Positions 1 to 8,856 are shown, counted from the stretch's first letter. The stretch is DNA of 64,000 bases from Erythrobacter sp. (GCF_030066995.1 NZ_JASJAP010000001.1:851230-915229); one strand, 5' to 3'. Numbers and translations: made by a program. Notes: a model not told the origin generated them from the letters alone.

Positions 1-816
1 GATGGCGGCCAGCGTCGCGCCCGATGAAATACCGATCAGCATGCCTTCCTCACGCGCGGCGCGGCGCGCCATTTCCTTGGCCTCGTCAGCCTCGACGGTG
101 ATCGCGCCATCAATCGAATCGGTGTGGAGGTTGCCGGGAATGAAGCCCGCGCCAATGCCCTGGATCGGGTGCGGGCCGGGTTGGCCGCCATTGATGACCG
201 GGGAGAGCGCGGGCTCCACGCCATAGGCCTTCAATTGCGGCCAGACGCGCTTCATTTCCTCCGCGCAGCCGGTCAGGTGGCCGCCGGTGCCAACGCCGGT
301 GATCATGACGTCAATCGGTTCATCGGCGAAGTCTTGCAGGATTTCCTGCGCAGTCGTGCGAGCGTGCACAGCGACATTGGCGGGGTTCTCGAACTGCGAG
401 GGCATCCAGGCGCCTTCGGTCGTCTCCACGATCTCGGTCGCGCGTTCGATGGCGCCCTTCATGCCCTTTTCCTTCGGCGTCAGATCGAAGGTCGCGCCGT
501 AAGCCAGCATCAGCCGACGCCGCTCGATCGACATCGATTCGGGCATGACCAAGACGAGCGTGTAACCCTTGACCGCCGCAACCATGGCAAGGCCGATGCC
601 GGTGTTGCCGCTGGTGGGCTCCACAATCGTGCCGCCCGGTTTGAGCTTGCCCGAAGCCTCCGCGTCCTCGACCATGGCGAGCGCGATGCGGTCCTTGATC
701 GAACCGCCCGGATTGGCGCGTTCCGACTTCAGCCAGACCTCGTGATCCGGGAACAGGCGCGCCAGTCGAATATGCGGGGTGTTACCGATGGTCTCGAGAA
801 TATTGCCAGCTCGCAT
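1..816 (-). CDS. cysK: cysteine synthase A, 3' end beyond the window
   Basis: O-acetylserine sulfhydrylase, a cytoplasmic PLP enzyme that makes L-cysteine from O-acetylserine and sulfide. Only the first 272 residues are visible; family members have about 305. The PLP lysine is K41 within NPGGSIKDR, the substrate loop TSGNTG lies at residues 68-73, and the phosphate-binding glycine loop GTGGH at 176-180. The ATG at 816 is preceded by AAGGAGAGGGACC, a strong ribosome-binding site. It lies 34 bases downstream of the MFS exporter on the same strand, so the two may be co-transcribed. It could be a CysM-type isozyme, but the spacing and loops fit CysK better. Confidence 0.93.
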   Translation of the reverse strand, partial: MRAGNILETIGNTPHIRLARLFPDHEVWLKSERANPGGSIKDRIALAMVEDAEASGKLKPGGTIVEPTSGNTGIGLAMVAAVKGYTLVLVMPESMSIERRRLMLAYGATFDLTPKEKGMKGAIERATEIVETTEGAWMPSQFENPANVAVHARTTAQEILQDFADEPIDVMITGVGTGGHLTGCAEEMKRVWPQLKAYGVEPALSPVINGGQPGPHPIQGIGAGFIPGNLHTDSIDGAITVEADEAKEMARRAAREEGMLIGISSGATLAAI

Positions 817-850
817 GGTCCCTCTCCTTAAGGCTGGTGATCACTGGTTC

Positions 851-2164
851 TTAGCCTGTCGACCCTTCTAGCAGGTCTTCGGGCGGATCGAAGGTTTTCG
901 TCGTTCGCAGCACCGGAAAGATCCGCGACCAAACGGCGACGGTGACGACCGCGCCGATCCCCCCGGCTACCAAGGCAGCAATCGGCCCGATCAAGAACGC
1001 AAGAGCGCCGGAAAACGCGTCGCCGCCCTCATTCGACGCGCCGATGGCCAGCATGCTGACCGACGAGACTCGTCCGCGCTTGTCATTGGGTGTGTGCAAC
1101 TGCACCAGCGACTGGCGCACATAGACGCTGAGCATGTCCGCGCTGCCGATTACGAACAGCATCGCCAGGCTCAGCGTCATGCTGCGCGAGAACGCAAAGA
1201 CGATGGTGGCGACCCCGAAGATCAGCACCGAAATCAGCATCTTGGGCCCGACATTGTTCTTAAGGGGACGCCAGGAGAACCACGCCGCTGTCGTCAGCGC
1301 ACCGACGCCTGGCGCCATGGCGAGCTGCGCCAGCCCCTGCTCACCCACTTGCAGAATATCGCGCGCAAACACCGGCAGCAACGCGTTTGCCCCCGCCAGA
1401 AAGACGGCAAGAAGATCAAGCGTGATCGAGCCCAGCACCATCTTGTTACGAACCACATAGCGCAGGCCATCGACGATCTGCCCGAGCGGGCGCCTGTCCT
1501 TGCGCAGTGGGGGTTGGGGCACCTTGCCAATGGTGCTAAGCGAAACGATGGCCAGCGCGAACAACCCGCTGGCGACCGCGTAGGGCAGGACGGGCGCGAT
1601 GGCGTACAGATACCCCCCCAGCGCCGCGCCCATGATCACGCCCACCTGCCACGCTATTGTTGAAATCGCGATGGCGGTCGGGAGCAGGGCCTTGGGGACA
1701 AGATTAGGGGAGAGCGCAGAGAAGGCGGGCCCTGCAAACGCGCGCGCAACACCAAGCGCCACGGCAACGCCATACAGCACCGCCGCGCTCACGGCTTCGA
1801 CGTAAGTGGCCCACGCTAGCGCGCCGGCGCACAGGAATTGCAAAAGCACGGTCAGGCGCGCGATGGCGCGACGATCGAACCGGTCGGCGGCAAGGCCCGT
1901 AATGGGGGCGAGGGCGAACAGCGGGAGAAATTGCAGAAGACCGATCAGCCCGAGCTGTCCGGAGGCCTCGGCGATAGTGGCCCCTGCGTCGCGCGCCAGA
2001 TTGTAGATCTGCCAACCGATGACCAGGATCATCGCGTATTGCGCGAGCGTCATGGCGAGACGGCTCAGCCAATAGGCGCGAAAGTTGTGAATCTGGACCG
2101 GGTGCGTTGGTTCGCGCCGGGGTCCGCTTAACGTTTCGGGGTCGGTAGGCTTGGTGACGGTCAC
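851..2164 (-). CDS. MFS transporter, EntS/MFS_3-like
   Basis: A 437-residue inner-membrane protein with about 12 hydrophobic segments and a basic, soluble first 30 residues. The overall look (early segment beginning FRAYWLSRLAMTLAQYAM, a GLAADRFDRRAIAR loop between helices 2 and 3, and a KTFDPPEDLLEG tail) matches the MFS_3 branch that includes the enterobactin exporter EntS and many uncharacterised exporters. The substrate cannot be read from sequence. cysK follows 34 bases downstream on the same strand, which hints at, but does not show, a link to cysteine or sulfur compounds. Confidence 0.8.
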   Translation of the reverse strand: MTVTKPTDPETLSGPRREPTHPVQIHNFRAYWLSRLAMTLAQYAMILVIGWQIYNLARDAGATIAEASGQLGLIGLLQFLPLFALAPITGLAADRFDRRAIARLTVLLQFLCAGALAWATYVEAVSAAVLYGVAVALGVARAFAGPAFSALSPNLVPKALLPTAIAISTIAWQVGVIMGAALGGYLYAIAPVLPYAVASGLFALAIVSLSTIGKVPQPPLRKDRRPLGQIVDGLRYVVRNKMVLGSITLDLLAVFLAGANALLPVFARDILQVGEQGLAQLAMAPGVGALTTAAWFSWRPLKNNVGPKMLISVLIFGVATIVFAFSRSMTLSLAMLFVIGSADMLSVYVRQSLVQLHTPNDKRGRVSSVSMLAIGASNEGGDAFSGALAFLIGPIAALVAGGIGAVVTVAVWSRIFPVLRTTKTFDPPEDLLEGSTG

Positions 2165-2223
2165 GCCGAGCCCATGGCAGGCGCGCGGCGGGCTGCCAAG
2201 CCACGCCGTTCACATAAGCGGGC

Positions 2224-2559
2224 TCAACGCTTGCGGCGCAGGCGCGGATTCGGCTGAAGCGTGTCTATGATCGCCATGAAATCATCGAGCCGGATGATCC
2301 GCTCGAACTGAAATCCCGCGCGCTCGTCTCTGGTCCAGATGACATAGGCTTCGATACGACCGACAACGGGCAGGCGAATGATCACCCGATCGCCGCGCGC
2401 CAGCTCTTTGGCGTCGTCGACCATGAAGCCGTGCGCAGACAGATTGCACACATGCAGGTTCAGATCGCCCTGTGTGTAATGCTCCACGATGACTGGAAAA
2501 TCGACCGGATGACGCGCCGCGCGGCGCAAATCGGTCACACTCAAGTTCGCTCCAGACAC
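2224..2559 (-). CDS. PilZ domain protein
   Basis: A 111-residue protein that is essentially one PilZ domain, the family that binds cyclic di-GMP. The two ligand motifs are visible: RxxxR at R12-R16 (RRAARH) and NxSxxG at N39-S41-G44 (NLSAHG). Both are intact, so it should be able to bind the nucleotide (inference). No output domain is attached, so it would act through a partner. It lies between the MFS gene and tyrS on the same strand; the 155 bases upstream separate it from tyrS, so it probably has its own promoter. Confidence 0.85.
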   Translation of the reverse strand: MSGANLSVTDLRRAARHPVDFPVIVEHYTQGDLNLHVCNLSAHGFMVDDAKELARGDRVIIRLPVVGRIEAYVIWTRDERAGFQFERIIRLDDFMAIIDTLQPNPRLRRKR

Positions 2560-2714
2560 TGCGCCCCGTCCTTGTCCGTTGAAATCAGTTCTCTTGGTTA
2601 TGCGCCATAAAGGCTGATATTTGGTAAAGCGGGAAATCGAGGGCGGTTAAGGAAATGCGGTGAGCGGACGGGCGCACCGGACAAGACCGATTTTTCGAGC
2701 GGATTGCGTGTCTT

Positions 2715-3950
2715 TTATCGGGTGAGGATCGCGTGACGCTTCTTGCCCAGGCTGAGCTTGAGCGAAGCGCCCTCGCTGGCCGTAATCACACGCCCCGGAT
2801 CCGAAATGGTCTCTCCATCCAGCTTCACCGCGCCTTCGGCCAGCTTGCGTTTGGCTTCGCCGTTGGAAGCGGTGAAGCCGAGCTGCGTCAGAACAGCGCC
2901 GATCCTGATCCCGTCTTCTCCCAGTGCCAGCGTCGGCAGATCCTCGCCCGCTCCGCCGCCGGCAAAGGTATCGCGCGCCGTCGCTTCGGCAGCCTTGGCT
3001 GCGTCGAGGCCTCGCACCATACCCGTCACCTCGTTCGCGAGCACGATCTTGGCCTCGTTGATCTCGGCGCCCTCCAGCGCCTCCAACCGCGCAATCTCGT
3101 CGAGCGGCAGATCGGTGAAGAGCCGCAGGAACTTGCCGACGTCGCGGTCATCGGTGTTGCGCCAATATTGCCAGAAATCGTAGGCCGGAAGCGCGTCTTC
3201 GTTGAGCCAGATCGCGCCGTCGACCGACTTGCCCATCTTGGCACCATCGGCGCGGGTGATAAGCGGCGCGGTAAAGCCGTAGACTTCGCGCCCGTCGATC
3301 CGGCGATTGAGTTCGATCCCGTTGACGATGTTGCCCCACTGGTCGCTTCCGCCAAGCTGCAAGCGGCAATTGTAATCGCGCGCGAGCACCAGGAAGTCAT
3401 AAGCCTGCATGATCATGTAGTTGAATTCGAGGAAGCTCAGCGGCTGCTCACGCTCAAGGCGCAGCTTCACAGAATCGAAGGTCAGCATGCGATTGAGCGT
3501 GAAGTGCGGTCCCACGGTTCGCAGCATCTCGATATAGCCCAGCTTGCTCAGCCAGTCGTCGTTATCGATCAGCAGCGCGCCCGTGTCGCTGTCGTCGAAG
3601 CGCAGGATTTGCTCGAACGAACCCTTTATCGAAGCGATATTGCTGGCAAGGCGCTCTTCGGTGAGCAGCTGCCGGGTTTCGTCCTTGCCCGATGGGTCGC
3701 CCACCTTTGCCGTGCCGCCGCCCATGATCACAATCGGGCGATGGCCCGCCTGCTGAAGCCGACGCAGCAGCATGATCGAAGCGAGATTGCCGATGTGGAG
3801 CGATGGCGCGGTCGGATCGAAGCCGACATAGCCGGTTACGATTTCGCGCGTGGCCAGCTGGTCCAGCGCGCCCGGATCGGTGATCTGGTGCAGGTGACCG
3901 CGCGTCGAGAGGAGGCGCAGAAGGTCGGAATCAAAAGCGGTGTCGGACAT
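2715..3950 (-). CDS. tyrS: tyrosyl-tRNA synthetase
   Basis: Class I aminoacyl-tRNA synthetase that charges tRNA-Tyr in the cytoplasm; 411 residues, the usual bacterial length. The HIGH-type motif is HIGN at residues 52-55 (after YVGFDPTAPSL) and the KMSKS-type motif is KMGKS at 238-242. The last 65 or so residues form an S4 RNA-binding domain (GASLKLSLGKKRHAI). The frame stays open upstream to 4196, but family alignment favours the ATG at 3950 (MSDTAFDSDLL). It is divergent from the DOMON-like gene with 82 bases between. Confidence 0.96.
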   Translation of the reverse strand: MSDTAFDSDLLRLLSTRGHLHQITDPGALDQLATREIVTGYVGFDPTAPSLHIGNLASIMLLRRLQQAGHRPIVIMGGGTAKVGDPSGKDETRQLLTEERLASNIASIKGSFEQILRFDDSDTGALLIDNDDWLSKLGYIEMLRTVGPHFTLNRMLTFDSVKLRLEREQPLSFLEFNYMIMQAYDFLVLARDYNCRLQLGGSDQWGNIVNGIELNRRIDGREVYGFTAPLITRADGAKMGKSVDGAIWLNEDALPAYDFWQYWRNTDDRDVGKFLRLFTDLPLDEIARLEALEGAEINEAKIVLANEVTGMVRGLDAAKAAEATARDTFAGGGAGEDLPTLALGEDGIRIGAVLTQLGFTASNGEAKRKLAEGAVKLDGETISDPGRVITASEGASLKLSLGKKRHAILTR

Positions 3951-4032
3951 TGTGCCCGCGCGCTTAACAGCGTGGACACGGCGCGGGAAGTCTCTTGCTC
4001 GCGCGCGCACGCTCGGCAATAGCGCGGGGGCC

Positions 4033-4560
4033 ATGCACCCGCTCATGCTCCATCGAACCTGCGATCTCGGACCGATCCGTGCGGTCACCGCGGCGATTAC
4101 GCCCACCGACACGGGCTGCGAGGCTGAGTTTCGCCTCGATGGCCGCGTTTCGGGCATCAAGGTGCCCGAGCCCGCGCCCGCCGCTCGCACCGACAATCTG
4201 TGGAAGACGACCTGTTTCGAGATCTTCTGGCAGCCGATCGGACAGCCCGGCTATGTCGAATTCAACCTATCGCCCTCGGGGCGCTGGGCGAGTTACGACT
4301 TTGACAGCTTCCGTGAAGGCATGCGCGATGCGCCGGTCGACGCCATTTCACTCTCCTGCTCGCACCGCGAGAGCGATGGGGCCGGGGAGCTGGTGTTAAG
4401 CGCCAGCGTTGCCGCGCAATTGCCCACACCCGCTCAGGTCGCCCTCAACGCCATTGTCGAACACGCGGATGGCGCCTTGCAGTATTGGGCGCTCGCCTTT
4501 CCGCCCGGACCGCCCGAGTTTCATTCCGAGGCGTGTCGGCAACTGATCGTCGAGCGCTAG
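4033..4560 (+). CDS. DOMON-like domain protein
   Basis: A 175-residue protein with no signal peptide or membrane segment. The middle part (DNLWKTTCFEIFW, then GYVEFNLSPSGRWASYDFDSFREGMR) matches the DOMON-like family described from sphingomonads and other proteobacteria, a beta-sandwich fold related to haem- or sugar-binding domains. The ligand is unknown. I chose the ATG at 4033 rather than the upstream GTG-type starts because conserved sequence begins shortly after it. Its stop codon shares the palindrome CTAG with the stop of the convergent tspO gene. Confidence 0.72.
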   Translation: MHPLMLHRTCDLGPIRAVTAAITPTDTGCEAEFRLDGRVSGIKVPEPAPAARTDNLWKTTCFEIFWQPIGQPGYVEFNLSPSGRWASYDFDSFREGMRDAPVDAISLSCSHRESDGAGELVLSASVAAQLPTPAQVALNAIVEHADGALQYWALAFPPGPPEFHSEACRQLIVER

Positions 4561-5051
4561 GAGGGCTTGTTAGCCGCTGGACCGAACGGACCGTTGAGCT
4601 TGACCACTTCCCAGTTGATCGCCTGCGCAAAGCACGTCCACACGATATAGGGCAGGATCAACCAGGCCGCGAAGCTTGAAATCGGCGCCAGGGCGAACGC
4701 CAGCGCGATGGTCGAGGCGATCAGAGCCCAATTCTCCATCAGCGACCAGTCCGGGCGCTTGAAGGTGAAGAACAGCGGCGACCACAAGAAGTGCAGCAGG
4801 GCGTTGATCCCGAAGGCGACCGCGACCGCGGTGAACTGGCCGGAGGTTTCCGCCTGGGTCAGCCCGATATAGAGCGCCCAGCCAGCCAGACCCAGAATGA
4901 TCGTCCAGGCCGGGGCAAACGCCCATCCCGGAGGCTGAAACCAAGGTTTTTCAAGCTTGTGGTACCACTCGCCCACATCGGTGAGCAGGCCGCCAGCGAT
5001 GTTGAGGCCAACACCGTATAGGAGCGCGGCTGTGAGAGCGGTGTAATCCAT
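4557..5051 (-). CDS. tspO: TspO/MBR family protein
   Basis: A 164-residue integral membrane protein with five predicted helices, homologous to the tryptophan-rich sensory protein and the mitochondrial benzodiazepine receptor, which bind porphyrins and cholesterol-like ligands. The signature W-x-x-LEKPWFQPPGWAFAPAWT after helix 1 is intact. In Rhodobacter TspO modulates photopigment genes; whether that applies here is not visible, and no photosynthesis genes are in the window. I chose the ATG at 5051 (MDYTALTAALL); the frame runs further upstream into poorly conserved sequence. It is divergent from the NamZ gene and convergent with the DOMON-like gene. Confidence 0.88.
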   Translation of the reverse strand: MDYTALTAALLYGVGLNIAGGLLTDVGEWYHKLEKPWFQPPGWAFAPAWTIILGLAGWALYIGLTQAETSGQFTAVAVAFGINALLHFLWSPLFFTFKRPDWSLMENWALIASTIALAFALAPISSFAAWLILPYIVWTCFAQAINWEVVKLNGPFGPAANKPS

Positions 5052-5131
5052 ACCTTTAAAACCAGCGCAAGGCGGGTTCGGTTCCAAGCCCGCGCTTGCC
5101 TTTGCGCGCGGCGTGTTCCAACCCGGCTTCC

Positions 5132-6358
5132 ATGACCTCATCTGTGAAATTCGGTATCGACCGCCTCCTCGCCGACCCGGCCATGCTCGAAGAGCTCAAG
5201 GGCAAGCGCGCCGCGCTCGTCGCGCATCCCGCCAGCGTGACGCAAGACCTGACCCACAGCCTTGATGCGTTGATGGACGCCGGGGTCAACATCACCAGCG
5301 CGTTTGGCCCGCAGCACGGGCTGAAGGGCGACAAGCAGGACAATATGGTCGAAACCGCCGATGAGACCGACGCGCAATACGGCATTCCGGTGTTCTCGCT
5401 GTATGGCGAGGTACGCCGCCCCACGGGGCAGATGATGTCCAGCGCGGATGTCTTTCTCTTTGACCTGCAAGACCTTGGCTGCCGCATCTACACCTTTGTC
5501 ACCACGCTGCTCTATCTGCTTGAGGAAGCGGCAAAAGCGGGCAAATCGGTGTGGGCGCTCGACCGCCCCAATCCCGCCGGACGCCCGGTGGAGGGAACGA
5601 TGCTGGTGCCGGGGCAGGAGAGCTTTGTGGGCGCGGCTCCCATGCCGATGCGCCATGGCCTTACGCTGGGCGAGATGGGGCACTGGTTCGTCGAGCATTT
5701 CGCGCTCGACGTCGATTACCGCGTGGTGGCGATGGAAGGCTGGCAGCCGGACGAGCCTTCGGGCGCGGTCGCGAGCGGGTATGGCTGGCCTCAGGATCGC
5801 ATCTGGATCAACCCGTCGCCCAACGCCGCGAGCCTCAACATGGCGCGCTGCTATGCAGGTACGGTGATGCTCGAAGGCACGACGCTCTCCGAGGGCAGGG
5901 GAACAACGCGCCCTCTGGAGGTTCTGTTCGGCGCGCCCGATGTGGACGCCAAGGGCGTGTGGAAGCTGATGAAGCAAATCGCGCCCGAATGGTGCAGCGG
6001 CGTGACGGTGCGCGAATGCTGGTTCGAGGCCACGTTCCACAAACACTCAGGAAAGCTGTGCAACGCCTTGATGATGCACGCAGAAGGGCCGGAATACGGG
6101 CACAACCTTTTCCGCCCGTGGCGCATGCAGGCGCTCGCATTCAAGGCGATCCGCACGCTCTATCCCGATTACGATCTGTGGCGCGATTTTCCCTATGAGT
6201 ACGAGCTCGACCGGCTCGCGATCGACGTGATCAATGGCGGGCCGGGTTTGCGCGAATGGGTCGATGACGCAGGCTCAGCGCCGGGCGATCTCGACACCGC
6301 CGCTGCGCAAGACGAAGCGCTGTGGAGCCAGACGGTGCAGGGGCATTTGCTTTATTGA
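5132..6358 (+). CDS. DUF1343 protein, NamZ-type exo-N-acetylmuramidase
   Basis: A 408-residue member of DUF1343, whose characterised members (Bacillus NamZ/YbbC) release terminal N-acetylmuramic acid from peptidoglycan fragments. Typical blocks are visible: SAFGPQHGLKGDKQDNM, then SLYGEVRRPTGQMMSSADVF, FDLQDLGCRIYTF, and WALDRPNPAGRPVEG. I chose the ATG at 5132 over a TTG at 5096. Neither start gives a signal peptide, so this copy looks cytoplasmic, which would suit cell-wall recycling rather than external digestion (inference). It ends exactly where the convergent small gene at 6359 ends. Confidence 0.85.
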   Translation: MTSSVKFGIDRLLADPAMLEELKGKRAALVAHPASVTQDLTHSLDALMDAGVNITSAFGPQHGLKGDKQDNMVETADETDAQYGIPVFSLYGEVRRPTGQMMSSADVFLFDLQDLGCRIYTFVTTLLYLLEEAAKAGKSVWALDRPNPAGRPVEGTMLVPGQESFVGAAPMPMRHGLTLGEMGHWFVEHFALDVDYRVVAMEGWQPDEPSGAVASGYGWPQDRIWINPSPNAASLNMARCYAGTVMLEGTTLSEGRGTTRPLEVLFGAPDVDAKGVWKLMKQIAPEWCSGVTVRECWFEATFHKHSGKLCNALMMHAEGPEYGHNLFRPWRMQALAFKAIRTLYPDYDLWRDFPYEYELDRLAIDVINGGPGLREWVDDAGSAPGDLDTAAAQDEALWSQTVQGHLLY

Positions 6359-6802
6359 TCAGTCCTCTGGGTCAGCATTCGCGGGCATCAGCCGGTGATC
6401 TTCAGCGTTGAATACAGGAACCGGTCGCACATCTTCCGGATTGCCCATCATCACCATCATTCCGCAGCCGTTCTCGCGCCGGTCCACCGCGTAGATCGCC
6501 AGCGGTGGCTGCTCGGGCGTATCGGGACCGCGGCGCAGCAGCGGACGCGGTTGCACTAGCAAGGGCTTCTGCGCGTCTTCTTGCGCGCGTTCCAGGCGAT
6601 CGCGGCACGCTGAGCGCTGGAGCAAGCGCGTGAGCGAACCCTCGTTCGGTTCGGCGGCAAGATTGCGCTTCTTCAGAGCCTCCAGCTTCTCTTGATACTC
6701 ACCAAACAGCGCCGATTCATCCGGCTGCGGGATCTCGACCCCAGCCTCGTCACTCGCGCCCATGCAGGCAAAGGCCAGAACAGGGATCAAGACAGCGCGC
6801 AT
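6359..6802 (-). CDS. hypothetical exported protein
   Basis: A 147-residue protein I do not recognise. It starts with a short hydrophobic stretch (MRAVLIPVLAFACMGAS) that looks like a signal peptide; the cysteine at 13 is not in a good lipobox. The mature part is charged, with a predicted helix (EYQEKLEALKKRNLAAE), one cysteine in SACRDR, and a C-terminal segment PLAIYAVDRRENGCGMMVMMG. It is the last of three minus-strand genes after the DUF2185-like gene (70-base gap), so it may belong to that transcript. Confidence 0.6.
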   Translation of the reverse strand: MRAVLIPVLAFACMGASDEAGVEIPQPDESALFGEYQEKLEALKKRNLAAEPNEGSLTRLLQRSACRDRLERAQEDAQKPLLVQPRPLLRRGPDTPEQPPLAIYAVDRRENGCGMMVMMGNPEDVRPVPVFNAEDHRLMPANADPED

Positions 6803-6872
6803 GATTGCCTCCTTCGCTCAGGTCACCCTTATCAGATCGTTGATCTTGGTGCGAGTGCCGTCGCCCCCAAGC

Positions 6873-7529
6873 TCATTCCAGCTCAATATAATCCTGAGCC
6901 TCGCGGTCCCATTGGAAGGCGACACCGATCTCGCGATCAATCAGGTGAAGCCAACGATCATCTTGGTTCAGCACTTTTCCAAGCGCGATGTAGACGGGAT
7001 CAAGACTGCGCGCCTTGTCGTCTGCTATCGCTTCATCGGTGCCGCGAATTCGCCAACCGCTGTCTTGGTATTTGTCGCCCTCACGGGTCATGTCGGGTTC
7101 TTCGCGGTAGAGGTAATCGGCGTGGCAGCGGCCTTCGACAACGCAATCGTCGACAAAACAACGGTCCCAATACTCACGCACCGGCGGCCTTTCGGGTCGT
7201 GGATTGTCTTTTGAGAAAGCGGTAGAAATTGCATGTGTGAGCGGAACGACCACGGGATCACCAAGCTTGAATCGGTCCATGCCGACAGGTTCGTTGTCGA
7301 GCTTCCCATAGACCCAGCCATCATCCATCCGCTCAATTAAAACCCACATGCGTTCCGCGTCGTAAGTTTGAGCACCTTCAAGCTGCCGAAAGATCGCCTG
7401 GATACCGTCACCAGGCCTTAGCGCTGCCAACTCATCGGGATGCGGCATAAAGAAAGTGTAGGGCGCGGAGGCCGCAATAGGCCGAGGATCGTCTAGCTCG
7501 ATCCCCTCGGGGAGCGATATCTCGCTCAA
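6873..7529 (-). CDS. DUF2185 (Imm33-like) domain protein
   Basis: A 218-residue soluble protein in two parts. Residues about 25-100 (ERMWVLIERMDDGWVYGKLDNEP, KLGDPVVVPLTHAI) resemble the N-terminal region found with DUF2314/DUF2185 proteins. Residues about 155-215 (SGWRIRGTDEAI, then LGKVLNQDDRW and GVAFQWD) resemble DUF2185, catalogued as immunity protein Imm33. A cysteine pair, CFVDDC, lies between them. The start is a TTG at 7529 whose last two bases lie in the stop codon of the vWA gene (TTGA overlap), which implies translational coupling. No toxin gene is near, so an immunity role is not supported here. Confidence 0.62.
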   Translation of the reverse strand: MSEISLPEGIELDDPRPIAASAPYTFFMPHPDELAALRPGDGIQAIFRQLEGAQTYDAERMWVLIERMDDGWVYGKLDNEPVGMDRFKLGDPVVVPLTHAISTAFSKDNPRPERPPVREYWDRCFVDDCVVEGRCHADYLYREEPDMTREGDKYQDSGWRIRGTDEAIADDKARSLDPVYIALGKVLNQDDRWLHLIDREIGVAFQWDREAQDYIELE

Positions 7530-8710
7530 TGCCCCTGCTTGCGGCTCAGCTCCCGCATCGCTTCATCAAGCCCTTCCAGAGTGAGCGGGTACATGCGGTC
7601 ATCGACCAACTGCTTGAGCATCTTGGTGCTCTGCGAATAGCCCCATTGCTTTTCGGGCACGGGGTTGAGCCAGACCGTCGCCGGATAGGTGTTGGTCACG
7701 CGCTGCATCCACGTGGCCCCCGCTTCTTCGTTCATGTGTTCGACGCTGCCGCCGGCGTGCGTGATCTCATACGGGCTCATCGCCGCATCGCCGACGAACA
7801 CAACCTTGTAATCGTGACCGTATTTGTGGAGCACGTCCCACGTTTTGGTCCGCTCCTGCCAGCGGCGCTTGTTGTCCTTCCACACGCCTTCGTAAAGGCA
7901 GTTGTGGAAGTAGAAGAATTCCAGGTTCTTGAACTCCGCCGTCGCCGCGCTGAACAGTTCCTCGACCAGCTTGATGAACGGGTCCATTGACCCGCCCACG
8001 TCGAGGAAAAGCAGCAGCTTCACCGCGTTGCGGCGCTCGGGCCGCATGTGAATGTCGAGCCAGCCCTGCTTGGCCGTGCCTTCGATCGTCGCATCCAGAT
8101 CGAGCTGGTCCGGGTTTCCCTCGCGCGCGAAACGGCGCAGGCGGCGCAGCGCCATCTTGATGTTGCGCGTGCCCAGTTCCTTGGTGTTGTCGAGGTTCTT
8201 GAACTCGCGCTTTTCCCAGACCTTCACCGCGCGCTTGTGCCTGCTTTCGCCGCCGATCCGCACGCCTCCGGGATTGTAGCCCGAATTTCCGAACGGCGAT
8301 GTGCCGCCCGTACCGATCCATTTGTTCCCGCCCTCATGGCGCTTTTCCTGTTCGGCCAGGCGCTCTTTGAGCTTCTCCATCAGCTCGTCCCAGTCGCCGA
8401 TCTTCTCGATCTCGGCCATCTCCTCGGGCGAGAGGAATTTCTCGGCCACCGCCTTCAGCCAGTCCTCCGGAATTTCCACCGGGTTCTGGCCATAATCGGA
8501 CATCACGCCCTTGAAGACCTTGTGAAACACCTGATCGAACCGGTCGAGCAGCCCTTCATCCTTCACGAAGGTCGCGCGGCTGAGATAGTAGAACGCCTCG
8601 GGCGTCTGCTCGATCACGTCCTTGTCGAGCGCCTCCAGCAGCGTGAGGTGCTCCTTGAAGCTCGCACCAATGCCGGCGCTGCGCAGCTCGTCTGTAAAGT
8701 TGAAGAACAT
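7526..8710 (-). CDS. vWA domain protein, CoxE-like
   Basis: A 394-residue soluble protein of the CoxE-like group, which works as a partner of MoxR AAA ATPases in maturation or metal-insertion complexes. The C-terminal half is a von Willebrand A domain: the metal-site motif appears as DVGGS at residues 237-241 (DxGxS rather than DxSxS), followed by a strand VVFVGDAAM that carries the later acidic residue. The N-terminal 150 residues are helical and charged. The likely partner MoxR gene is at 10294-11151 on the same strand, but a plus-strand chemoreceptor gene lies between them. The substrate of the pair is unknown. Confidence 0.84.
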   Translation of the reverse strand: MFFNFTDELRSAGIGASFKEHLTLLEALDKDVIEQTPEAFYYLSRATFVKDEGLLDRFDQVFHKVFKGVMSDYGQNPVEIPEDWLKAVAEKFLSPEEMAEIEKIGDWDELMEKLKERLAEQEKRHEGGNKWIGTGGTSPFGNSGYNPGGVRIGGESRHKRAVKVWEKREFKNLDNTKELGTRNIKMALRRLRRFAREGNPDQLDLDATIEGTAKQGWLDIHMRPERRNAVKLLLFLDVGGSMDPFIKLVEELFSAATAEFKNLEFFYFHNCLYEGVWKDNKRRWQERTKTWDVLHKYGHDYKVVFVGDAAMSPYEITHAGGSVEHMNEEAGATWMQRVTNTYPATVWLNPVPEKQWGYSQSTKMLKQLVDDRMYPLTLEGLDEAMRELSRKQGH

Positions 8711-8784
8711 GGGCGTGGGCTTAGCCCGCCGAGACGAGCGGCGCTAGCCCCTCGCCGACATCGGCGTTGCCGCCTAAACCTTCG

Positions 8785-8792
8785 TTAACCAT
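8785..8792 (+). promoter_or_regulatory. TTAACCAT motif, possible CtrA half-site
   Basis: The octamer TTAACCAT lies 65 bases upstream of the chemoreceptor start. In Caulobacter this octamer is a known variant of the CtrA-binding site in cell-cycle-regulated promoters, and chemotaxis genes are frequent targets. A single octamer is weak evidence. Confidence 0.3.
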
Positions 8793-8856
8793 CCTGAGTT
8801 ACCGCGATGCAAACAACGCGCTTTCCACTGCGAGCGCGGAACAGGGGCGCGCATTC

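Noticed and set aside
2733..4022. A 429-codon plus-strand frame over tyrS
   Set aside because: Antisense to a clear tyrosyl-tRNA synthetase; no similarity to any family and no ribosome-binding site.
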